This document shows positions 57,609 to 64,000 of a stretch of DNA of 64,000 nucleotides, one piece after another (positions within the stretch are counted from its first letter, which is position 1; every line of letters starts with the position of its first letter). Below the pieces are notes generated by a model. That model searched no databases. It was not told where the DNA came from and was given only the letters and a program-made list of their open reading frames with translations. This DNA comes from Nocardioides sp. Soil774 (lineage in GTDB: Bacteria > Actinomycetota > Actinomycetes > Propionibacteriales > Nocardioidaceae). Both the position numbers and the translations under genes were made by a program. The stretch spans positions 101,033 through 165,032 of the forward strand of contig NZ_LMSM01000011.1 in assembly GCF_001428125.1 (NCBI RefSeq). Direction: 5' to 3'.

Positions 57609-58795
57609 CCACCCTGCAGGAGCGCTACACCGGCGCGGTGATGAACACCTTCGGCCCGCCCGCCCTCGCGCTGGCCCGCGGCCGCGGCGCACACGTCTGG
57701 GACACCGACGGCAAGGAGTACGTCGACCTGCTGGCCGGCATCGCCGTCAACGCGCTCGGCCACGCACACCCCGCGCTGGTGGACGCGGTGACCACCCAGC
57801 TCTCGACCCTGGGCCACGTCTCCAACTTCTTCGCCACCGAGCCCCAGGTGAGCCTCGCCGAGCGGCTCACCGGCCTCCTCGGCTGGGACGATGCCCGGGT
57901 CTTCCTCAGCAACTCCGGCGCCGAGGCAAACGAGGCGGCGTTCAAGCTGACCCGCCGCACCGGCCGCACCCGGGTCGTCGCCGCTGAGGGCTCGTTCCAC
58001 GGCCGCACGATGGGCGCGCTCGCGCTGACCTCCAAGGCCGCCTACCGCGAGCCGTTCGAGCCGCTGCCGGGCGAGGTCACCTTCGTCCCCTTCGACGACG
58101 TGAGCGCCCTCGAGGCGGCCGTCGACGAGACCGTGGCCGCCGTCGTGCTTGAGCCGATCCAGGGCGAGGCCGGCGTCGTCGTGCCCGCACCCGACTACCT
58201 CGCGGCCGCCCAGCGGATCGCCCACGACCACGGTGCGCTGCTGTGGCTCGACGAGGTGCAGACCGGGATCGGCCGCACCGGCGCGTGGTTCGCCCACCAG
58301 CTGCTCGAGGGCGTCGCGCCCGACGTCGTGACGCTCGCCAAGGGCCTCGGCGGGGGCATGCCCATCGGCGCCACCGTCGCCCGGGGAGGCGCCGCGACGC
58401 TGCTCCAGCCCGGCAACCACGGCACCACCTTCGGCGGCAACCCGGTCGCCTGCGCGGCCGCCCTCGCCGTCCTCGACACCATCGAGTCCGAGTCGCTGCT
58501 CGCGGCGAGCGTGCAGCGCGGCGACCAGCTCGCCGGCCTGCTCGCCCGCCACACCGGGGTCGTCGAGGTGACCGGAGTCGGCCTCATGCGCGGCGCCGAG
58601 CTCGACGGGCCGTACGCCGCCCAGGCCGTGGCCGCGGCCCGTGACGCGGGCTTCATCCTCAACGCCACCGGCCCGACCAGGCTGCGCCTCGTGCCGCCGC
58701 TCGTCATCACCAGCGACGACCTCGACGCGCTCGACGCCGCCCTTCCGCACGTCCTCGACACCGCTCGCGCCGCAGCCCAGGAGAGCACTCCATGA
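57605..58795 (+). CDS. argD: Acetylornithine aminotransferase
   Basis: A 396-residue class III PLP aminotransferase. Family marks are LSNSGAEANEAAFKL, GSFHGRTMGALALT, LWLDEVQTGIGRTG and TLAKGLGGGMPIGA, with Schiff-base Lys246. It converts N-acetylglutamate semialdehyde to N-acetylornithine and may also act in lysine synthesis. The GTG overlaps the argB stop (GTGA). Confidence 0.95.
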   Translation: MTTLQERYTGAVMNTFGPPALALARGRGAHVWDTDGKEYVDLLAGIAVNALGHAHPALVDAVTTQLSTLGHVSNFFATEPQVSLAERLTGLLGWDDARVFLSNSGAEANEAAFKLTRRTGRTRVVAAEGSFHGRTMGALALTSKAAYREPFEPLPGEVTFVPFDDVSALEAAVDETVAAVVLEPIQGEAGVVVPAPDYLAAAQRIAHDHGALLWLDEVQTGIGRTGAWFAHQLLEGVAPDVVTLAKGLGGGMPIGATVARGGAATLLQPGNHGTTFGGNPVACAAALAVLDTIESESLLAASVQRGDQLAGLLARHTGVVEVTGVGLMRGAELDGPYAAQAVAAARDAGFILNATGPTRLRLVPPLVITSDDLDALDAALPHVLDTARAAAQESTP

Positions 58796-59718
58796 CCCGC
58801 CACTTCCTCCGCGACGACGACCTCTCCCCGGCCGAGCTGCTCGAGGTCCTCGACCTGGCCGACGCCATGAAGGCCGACCCGTTCGGCCACAAGCCGCTGA
58901 CCGGGCCGCACACGGTCGCGCTCGTCTTCGACCGCCCCACCCTGCGCACCCAGGTGTCCTTCGCAGCCGGGATCGCCGAGCTCGGCGGCAACCCGATGAC
59001 GGTCGACGGCGGACTCGCCGCGATGGGGTCGCGCGAGGGCGTCGAGGACGTCGCGCGCGTCCTGGGCCGCCAGGCGGCCGCCATCGTGTGGCGCACCGCC
59101 CACCAGAGCGACGTCGTGACGATGGCCGAGCACGCCGGCGTGCCCGTCCTCAACGCCCTCACCGACGAGTTCCACCCGTGCCAGCTGCTCGCCGACCTCC
59201 AGACGGTGCGCGAGCACAAGGGCCGCCTCGCCGGCGTCCGGGCCGCCTTCGTCGGCGACGGCGCGTGCAACATGGGCAACTCCTGGTTCCTCGCCGGAGC
59301 GGCCGCGGGGATGCACGTCGTGGTCGGGGCGCCCGAGGGCTTCCACCCCGACCCCGACGTGGTCGCCAAGGCCCGCGAGGTCGCGCAGGGCACCGGGGGA
59401 TCGGTGGAGCTGACCACCGACCCCGTCGAGGCGGTCACCGGAGCCGACGTCGTCGTCACCGACTCGTGGGTCAGCATGGGCCGTGAGGAGGAGGCGGGCG
59501 ACCGGATGCGCGTCTTCCCGCCCTACGGCGTCACCGAGGAGCTCCTCGCCCACGCCGCCGCCGACGCGATCGTGATGCACTGCCTGCCGGCCTACCGCGG
59601 CAAGGAGATCGCAGAAGCCGTCATCGAAGGCCCCCAGTCGGTCGTCTGGGACGAGGCCGAGAACCGCCGTCACGCCCAGAAGGCCGTGCTCACCTGGCTG
59701 CTGGAGAAGTCGTCATGA
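58792..59718 (+). CDS. argF: Ornithine carbamoyltransferase with variant carbamoyl-phosphate motif
   Basis: A 308-residue enzyme of the normal length. The ornithine side is canonical (SWVSMGREEE and HCLPAYRGKEI), and DEFHPCQLLADLQT is the conserved HPxQ region. The carbamoyl-phosphate loop reads FDRPTLRTQVSF, where E. coli-type enzymes have STRTR: Ser is Thr, Thr is Leu and the last Arg is Gln, while the central Arg-Thr is kept. Position in the operon makes ornithine the likely substrate. Confidence 0.9.
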   Translation: MTRHFLRDDDLSPAELLEVLDLADAMKADPFGHKPLTGPHTVALVFDRPTLRTQVSFAAGIAELGGNPMTVDGGLAAMGSREGVEDVARVLGRQAAAIVWRTAHQSDVVTMAEHAGVPVLNALTDEFHPCQLLADLQTVREHKGRLAGVRAAFVGDGACNMGNSWFLAGAAAGMHVVVGAPEGFHPDPDVVAKAREVAQGTGGSVELTTDPVEAVTGADVVVTDSWVSMGREEEAGDRMRVFPPYGVTEELLAHAAADAIVMHCLPAYRGKEIAEAVIEGPQSVVWDEAENRRHAQKAVLTWLLEKSS

Positions 59719-60257
59719 GCGCCGTGACACCCCTGACGAAGAGCGCCCGTCACCAGCGGATCATCGACATCGTCACCGCCCACCCCGTGCGCTCGCAGAC
59801 CGAGCTCGCCGAGCTGCTCAGCGACCACGGCGTGCGCGTCACCCAGGCCACGCTGAGCCGCGACCTGGTCGAGCTCGACGCCGTCAAGGTGCGCGGCGCC
59901 AATGGTGCCCTCGTCTACGCCGTGCCGTCCGAGGGGGGCGACCGCACCGTCTCCGCGCCCCGCGAGAGCGCCGCCGGCCGTGACCGGCTGGCCCGCCTGT
60001 GCGCCGAGCTGCTCGTCAGCGCCGAGGCGAGCGCGAACCTCGTGGTGCTCCGCACCCCGCCCGGCGCCGCGCAGTTCCTGGCCTCCGCGTTCGACAAGGC
60101 CGACCTGGGTGACATCCTCGGCACCATCGCCGGCGACGACACGCTCCTGGTCATCGGTCGCGACCCGCTCGGCGGCGACGCGCTCGCGCAGCGGTTCCTC
60201 GACCTGGCCAACCACCCGCACGACGTCACCCCCCACCCCGAAAAGGACTCCCAGTGA
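59715..60257 (+). CDS. argR: Arginine repressor
   Basis: A 180-residue repressor of the arginine regulon. The N-terminal winged helix has RIIDIVTAHPVRSQTELAEL and VTQATLSRDLVELDAVKVRG (recognition helix). The C-terminal arginine-binding hexamerisation domain has the diagnostic GTIAGDDTLLVIGRD. It overlaps argF by 4 bases and is likely to repress the operon through the argC operator. Confidence 0.95.
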   Translation: MSAVTPLTKSARHQRIIDIVTAHPVRSQTELAELLSDHGVRVTQATLSRDLVELDAVKVRGANGALVYAVPSEGGDRTVSAPRESAAGRDRLARLCAELLVSAEASANLVVLRTPPGAAQFLASAFDKADLGDILGTIAGDDTLLVIGRDPLGGDALAQRFLDLANHPHDVTPHPEKDSQ

Positions 60258-61687
60258 GCAAGGTCCTCACCTCCCTCCCCGTCGGCGAGCGCGTCGGCAT
60301 CGCCTTCTCCGGAGGCCTCGACACCTCCGTGGCGGTCGCCTGGATGCGCGCCAAGGGGGCGGTGCCGTGCACCTACACCGCCGACATCGGGCAGTACGAC
60401 GAGCCCGACATCTCCGGTGTGCCCTCGCGTGCCATGCAGTACGGCGCCGAGCTGGCCCGCGCGGTCGACTGCCGCTCGCAGCTGGTGGAGGAGGGCCTCG
60501 CCGCGCTGGCGTGCGGTGCCTTCCACATCCGCTCGGGCGGTCGCGTCTACTTCAACACCACGCCGCTGGGCCGTGCGGTCACCGGCACGATGCTGGTGCG
60601 CGCGATGCACGACGACGACGTCAACATCTGGGGCGACGGCTCGACCTTCAAGGGCAACGACATCGAGCGGTTCTACCGCTACGGCCTGCTCGCCAACCCC
60701 GACCTGCGCATCTACAAGCCGTGGCTCGACGCCGACTTCGTCACCGAGCTCGGCGGGCGGCACGAGATGAGCGCCTGGCTCACCGAGCGGCAGCTGCCCT
60801 ACCGCGACAGCCAGGAGAAGGCGTACTCCACCGACGCCAACATCTGGGGAGCCACGCACGAGGCCAAGACGCTCGAGCACCTCGACGTGTCGCTGGAGAC
60901 CGTCGAGCCGATCATGGGCGTGAAGTTCTGGGACCCGAGCGTGTCGATCGAGACCGAGGACGTCACGATCCGCTTCCACCAGGGCCGTCCGGTCGCCATC
61001 AACGGCACGACGTACGACGACGCGGTCGCGCTGGTCCACGAGGCCAACACCATCGGCGGGCGCCACGGCCTCGGCATGTCCGACCAGATCGAGAACCGCA
61101 TCATCGAGGCCAAGTCGCGCGGCATCTACGAGGCGCCGGCGATGGCGCTGCTGTTCATCGCCTACGAGCGGCTGGTCAACGCGATCCACAACGAGGACAC
61201 CGTCGCGCAGTACCACAACGAGGGCCGCAAGCTCGGTCGCCTGCTCTACGAGGGCCGCTGGCTCGACCCACAGGCGCTGATGATCCGCGAGTCCGTCCAG
61301 CGCTGGATCGCCTCGCTGGTCACCGGCGAGGTCACCCTGCGGCTGCGCCGCGGCGAGGACTACTCGGTGCTGCGCACCGACGGCCCGGCGTTCTCCTACC
61401 ACCCCGACAAGCTGTCGATGGAGCGCACCGACAACGCCGCCTTCGGTCCCGTCGACCGCATCGGCCAGCTCACCATGCGCAACCTCGACATCGCCGACTC
61501 GCGCGCCAAGCTCGAGCTCTACGCCGCCCAGCCGCTCGACCAGGGCCAGGTGCTCGTCGAGAACGGCACGCTCTTCGGGGCCATCGAGTCCGGCGGCTAC
61601 GACCGAATCACCGACAACCCGGTCGCCGACGGTGCGACCGACGAGAGCGCGCTCGAGAGCGCCGCGATGGAGTTCGGGACCGACTGA
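60254..61687 (+). CDS. argG: Argininosuccinate synthase, long form
   Basis: A 477-residue enzyme, longer than the roughly 400-residue form of many bacteria and similar to the E. coli-like type 2 branch. The ATP pyrophosphatase motif is IAFSGGLDTSVAVAW, and TADIGQYDEPDISGVP and DVNIWGDGSTFKGND are branch landmarks. It joins citrulline and aspartate using ATP. The GTG overlaps the argR stop; the TGA shares one base with argH. Confidence 0.94.
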   Translation: MSKVLTSLPVGERVGIAFSGGLDTSVAVAWMRAKGAVPCTYTADIGQYDEPDISGVPSRAMQYGAELARAVDCRSQLVEEGLAALACGAFHIRSGGRVYFNTTPLGRAVTGTMLVRAMHDDDVNIWGDGSTFKGNDIERFYRYGLLANPDLRIYKPWLDADFVTELGGRHEMSAWLTERQLPYRDSQEKAYSTDANIWGATHEAKTLEHLDVSLETVEPIMGVKFWDPSVSIETEDVTIRFHQGRPVAINGTTYDDAVALVHEANTIGGRHGLGMSDQIENRIIEAKSRGIYEAPAMALLFIAYERLVNAIHNEDTVAQYHNEGRKLGRLLYEGRWLDPQALMIRESVQRWIASLVTGEVTLRLRRGEDYSVLRTDGPAFSYHPDKLSMERTDNAAFGPVDRIGQLTMRNLDIADSRAKLELYAAQPLDQGQVLVENGTLFGAIESGGYDRITDNPVADGATDESALESAAMEFGTD

Positions 61688-63126
61688 TGGGGGAGCAGGG
61701 CACCACCAACGAGGGCGCGCTCTGGGGCGGTCGCTTCGCCAGCGGTCCGTCGCCGGAGCTCCAGGCGTTGTCCCGGTCGACGCACTTCGACTGGCAGCTG
61801 ACGCCGTACGACCTCGCCGGGTCGCGCGCGCACGCCAACGCGCTGCATCGCGCCGGCCTCCTCACCGAGGCCGACCACACCGAGCTCCTGCGGGGGCTGT
61901 CGGTGCTGGGGGAGCGCTACGCCGCCGGCGAGCTGCACCCCTCGCCCACCGACGAGGACGTCCACGGTGCCCTGGAGCGGCTGCTCCTCGACGAGGTCGG
62001 TCCAGAGGTGGGCGGGCGCCTGCGGGCGGGGCGCTCGCGCAACGACCAGGTGGCGACGCTGTTCCGCGCCTACCTGCGCGACCACGCCCGCACCATCGCC
62101 GGACTGGTCCTCGACCTCGTCGACGTGCTGGGCGCGCAGGCCGCCGACCACCTCGACCCCGCCGGCACGAGCACCGTCATGCCCGGTCGCACCCACCTGC
62201 AGCACGCGCAGCCGGTCCTGCTGTCGCACCACCTGCTCGCCCACGCCTGGCCGCTGCTGCGCGACGTCGAGCGGCTGCGCGACTGGGACGCCCGCGTCGC
62301 CGGCGACTCGCCCTACGGCTCGGGTGCGCTCGCCGGGCAGACGCTGGGCCTGGACCCGGTGGCCGTGGCCGACGAGCTCGGCTTCACCGGCTCCTCGGCC
62401 AACTCCATCGACGGCACCGCCTCCCGCGACTTCGCCGCGGAGTTCGCCTTCGTCACCGCGCAGGTGGGGGTCGACCTGTCCCGGCTCGCCGAGGAGGTCA
62501 TCCTCTGGACCACGCGTGAGTTCGACTTCGCGACGCTGCACGACTCGTGGTCGACGGGGTCGAGCATCATGCCGCAGAAGAAGAACCCCGACATCGCCGA
62601 GCTGGCGCGGGGCAAGTCGGGTCGCCTCATCGGCAACCTGTCGGGCCTGATGGCCACCCTCAAGGGCCTGCCGCTGGCCTACAACCGCGACCTCCAGGAG
62701 GACAAGGAGCCGGTCTTCGACTCCGTCGAGACCCTCGAGGTGCTCCTGCCCGCGGTGACCGGCATGGTCGCCACGCTGACCTTCCACCGCGAGCGGATGG
62801 CCGAGCTCGCTCCGCAGGGGTTCTCGCTCGCGACCGACGTCGCCGAGTGGCTCGTACGCCAAGGTGTCCCGTTCCGCGACGCCCACGAGGTCGCCGGTGC
62901 GTGCGTACGTCGCTGCGAGGAGCTCGGCTGCGACCTGCCCGACCTCGACGACGCCCAGCTCGTCGCGATCTCGCCCGCCCTGACCCCGGACGTGCGCTCG
63001 GTCCTCACCGTCGAGGGGTCCGTCGGCTCCCGCTCCGGTCGCGGCGGCACTGCGCCTGTGCGCGTGGCCGAGCAGCTCGACGAGCTGCGCGCGGCGAGCG
63101 CTGCGCACCGTGGCCGCCTGGGCTGA
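61687..63126 (+). CDS. argH: Argininosuccinate lyase
   Basis: A 479-residue member of the fumarase/aspartase superfamily; last step to arginine plus fumarate. Marks are ALWGGRFASGPSPEL, RSRNDQVATLFRAYLR, GRTHLQHAQPV and the superfamily signature GSSIMPQKKNPD. Length is normal. The end of the gene overlaps the start of aag by 17 bases. Confidence 0.96.
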   Translation: MGEQGTTNEGALWGGRFASGPSPELQALSRSTHFDWQLTPYDLAGSRAHANALHRAGLLTEADHTELLRGLSVLGERYAAGELHPSPTDEDVHGALERLLLDEVGPEVGGRLRAGRSRNDQVATLFRAYLRDHARTIAGLVLDLVDVLGAQAADHLDPAGTSTVMPGRTHLQHAQPVLLSHHLLAHAWPLLRDVERLRDWDARVAGDSPYGSGALAGQTLGLDPVAVADELGFTGSSANSIDGTASRDFAAEFAFVTAQVGVDLSRLAEEVILWTTREFDFATLHDSWSTGSSIMPQKKNPDIAELARGKSGRLIGNLSGLMATLKGLPLAYNRDLQEDKEPVFDSVETLEVLLPAVTGMVATLTFHRERMAELAPQGFSLATDVAEWLVRQGVPFRDAHEVAGACVRRCEELGCDLPDLDDAQLVAISPALTPDVRSVLTVEGSVGSRSGRGGTAPVRVAEQLDELRAASAAHRGRLG

Positions 63127-63673
63127 GGGCGACCCGCTCGAGGTCGCCCCGCGCCTGCTCGGCGCCGTGCTCACCCACGGCGGGGTCTCGGTGCGCCTCA
63201 CCGAGGTGGAGGCCTACGCCGGCCCCGACGACCCGGGCTCGCACGCGTTCCGTGGGCAGACGGCGCGCAACGCCGCCATGTTCGGCCCGCCGGGACACCT
63301 CTACGTCTACTTCGTCTACGGCATGCACCACTGCGCCAACCTCGTCACCGGTCCGGTGGGGGACCCGGGTGCCGTCCTGCTCCGCGCTGGCGAGGTGGTG
63401 GGCGGTCACGAGGTCGCACGGTCGCGTCGCCCGGGCGTCAGCGACCGCGACCTGGCGCGGGGCCCAGCGCGCCTCTGCCGCGCGCTGGGCATCGACCTGT
63501 CCGACAACGGCGTACGCCCCGAGCTCGCGCCGGGGGAGCAGGTGGTCCAGATCAGCACCGGCCCACGGGTCGGGCTGCGTCTCGCGGCGGACCGGGAGTG
63601 GCGGTTCTGGATCACCGCAGATCCCACCGTCAGCGCCTACCGGCCGGCCGCACCTCGTCCCGCAGGCCGCTGA
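63110..63673 (+). CDS. DNA-3-methyladenine glycosylase (AAG family)
   Basis: A 187-residue base-excision repair enzyme. The core is EVEAYAGPDDPGSHAFRG with the catalytic Glu and DNA-contacting residues, then ARNAAMFGPPGHLYVYFVYG and HHCANLV; GPARLCRALGID closes the fold. It excises alkylated purines. The GTG at 63110 lies within argH, so it is probably expressed from the arginine operon mRNA. A short hairpin follows. Confidence 0.9.
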   Translation: MAAWAEGDPLEVAPRLLGAVLTHGGVSVRLTEVEAYAGPDDPGSHAFRGQTARNAAMFGPPGHLYVYFVYGMHHCANLVTGPVGDPGAVLLRAGEVVGGHEVARSRRPGVSDRDLARGPARLCRALGIDLSDNGVRPELAPGEQVVQISTGPRVGLRLAADREWRFWITADPTVSAYRPAAPRPAGR

Positions 63674-63684
63674 CCTGCGGTTAT
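63660..63684 (+). terminator. Possible terminator of the arginine operon
   Basis: CCGCAGG (63660-63666) and CCTGCGG (63674-63680) form a 7-base stem with a 7-base loop, followed by TTATG. The stop codon of aag is in the loop. The T-tail is short. Confidence 0.5.
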
Positions 63685-63704
63685 GCGTGGAGGGCACCCC
63701 CGGT

Positions 63705-63734
63705 TTGTCAGGACGGGCGGAGGTCGTCTAATGT
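63705..63734 (+). promoter_or_regulatory. rRNA operon promoter P1 (candidate)
   Basis: TTGTCA (63705-63710) and TAATGT (63729-63734) are 18 bases apart. Its place upstream of the pre-16S leader supports a promoter of the rRNA operon. Confidence 0.55.
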
Positions 63735-63828
63735 TTCACCTGTCGCCGCAAGCGGCGCCGCTCCTGGCCAGAAGGTCAGCTGAGTCGGAAACCAGCTGCG
63801 ACCACCGAAGCACGAAGATCCGCTCAGT

Positions 63829-63857
63829 TTGACGCGGACCGGAGCGCCCGGTAAGTT
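63829..63857 (+). promoter_or_regulatory. rRNA operon promoter P2
   Basis: TTGACG (63829-63834) and TAAGTT (63852-63857) are separated by the optimal 17 bases; the start would be near 63864. This is the best -35/-10 pair in the window. Confidence 0.75.
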
Positions 63858-63863
63858 TCTGCA

Positions 63864-64000
63864 GGTTGCCCCGCGACCAGACCAGCCGAGCTGGCGAGGA
63901 ACGGGTGCGTCTGATACTTGAGAACTCAACAGTGTGTTTGATTAGTCGACGAATTAGTTTGTTATGCCCCGTTGACGTCATGGCTGCCTTTGGGTGGTGG
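63864..64000 (+). other. 5' part of the pre-16S rRNA leader
   Basis: No protein gene lies between 63674 and the edge. CTTGAGAACTCAACAGTGTG (63917-63936) resembles the actinobacterial pre-16S leader block TTTGAGAACTCAA...GTGTGTTTG, which has a role in antitermination and processing. The 16S gene itself should begin just outside the window. Confidence 0.75.

Noticed and set aside
1..64000. CRISPR arrays, insertion sequences, prophage or attachment sites
   Set aside because: No direct-repeat array with spacers, transposase, integrase or flanking repeats beside the tRNA gene was found; the tRNA-Leu 3' end has no duplicate in the window that I could see.

Overview
This is chromosomal DNA from a high-GC actinobacterium, most likely a Nocardioides-type member of the Propionibacteriales. 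The evidence is very GC-rich third codon positions, many GTG starts, an argCJBDFRGH operon in one block, a guaB1-type IMP dehydrogenase-like gene, and a pre-16S leader of actinobacterial type at the right edge. No insertion sequence, prophage, CRISPR array or foreign-looking island was found. The window is housekeeping DNA with some accessory genes between blocks.

Layout. 1-6150: the end of an SPFH/stomatin-like gene, a TSUP exporter, a lysophospholipase-like hydrolase, a SpoIIE-type phosphatase and a three-gene ABC-2 exporter operon. 6180-14309: CAP and PEBP proteins, a siroheme-type cobA, two SpoU methyltransferases, DedA, peptide deformylase and a pair of acyl-CoA dehydrogenases behind a palindromic operator. 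14315-21788: aromatic amino acid decarboxylase, GuaB1, sulfotransferase, nucleosidase and two glycosyltransferases. 21805-29759: an orphan LysR effector domain, a BCCT carrier, a membrane protein with a flavodoxin, a family A DNA polymerase, VanZ and a beta-CASP nuclease. 29797-31324: tRNA-Leu(GAG) with its terminator and an M20 peptidase. 31420-35744: an FMN riboswitch followed by ribD-ribE-pnuC-type transporter-ribBA-ribH. 35758-42477: DUF3072, hisE-hisG, a PH-domain protein, an epimerase, GNAT, a P-loop kinase, a PLP enzyme and SseB. 42483-45328: infC-rpmI-rplT, a third SpoU methyltransferase and DUF4031. 45339-53518: a soluble PAS kinase, a response regulator, a histidine kinase fused in frame to a DUF4173 membrane domain, then pheST behind a candidate attenuator. 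54476-63673: the arginine operon plus aag. 63674-64000: tandem rRNA promoters and the start of the pre-16S leader.

How the genes work together. The rib genes convert GTP and ribulose 5-phosphate to riboflavin, with a probable flavin importer, under FMN control. The arg genes encode all steps from N-acetylglutamate to arginine, plus the repressor ArgR, with a candidate ARG box over the argC promoter. hisE and hisG supply the entry and an early step of histidine synthesis. infC-rpmI-rplT and pheST are translation genes with long, structured leaders.

A recurring feature is a -10 hexamer of the form nAnnnT (often TAGnnT) placed 5-8 bases before a start codon with no Shine-Dalgarno between them. 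More than twenty genes here look leaderless on that basis, and this was used to choose several start codons. The most unusual items are the pheST leader (17-codon ORF plus competing hairpins), the histidine kinase-DUF4173 fusion with an internal ribosome binding site, the variant carbamoyl-phosphate motif of ArgF, the divergent ribosomal protein L35 and the ATC-initiated infC. All function assignments rest on reading motifs by eye; no database search was run.
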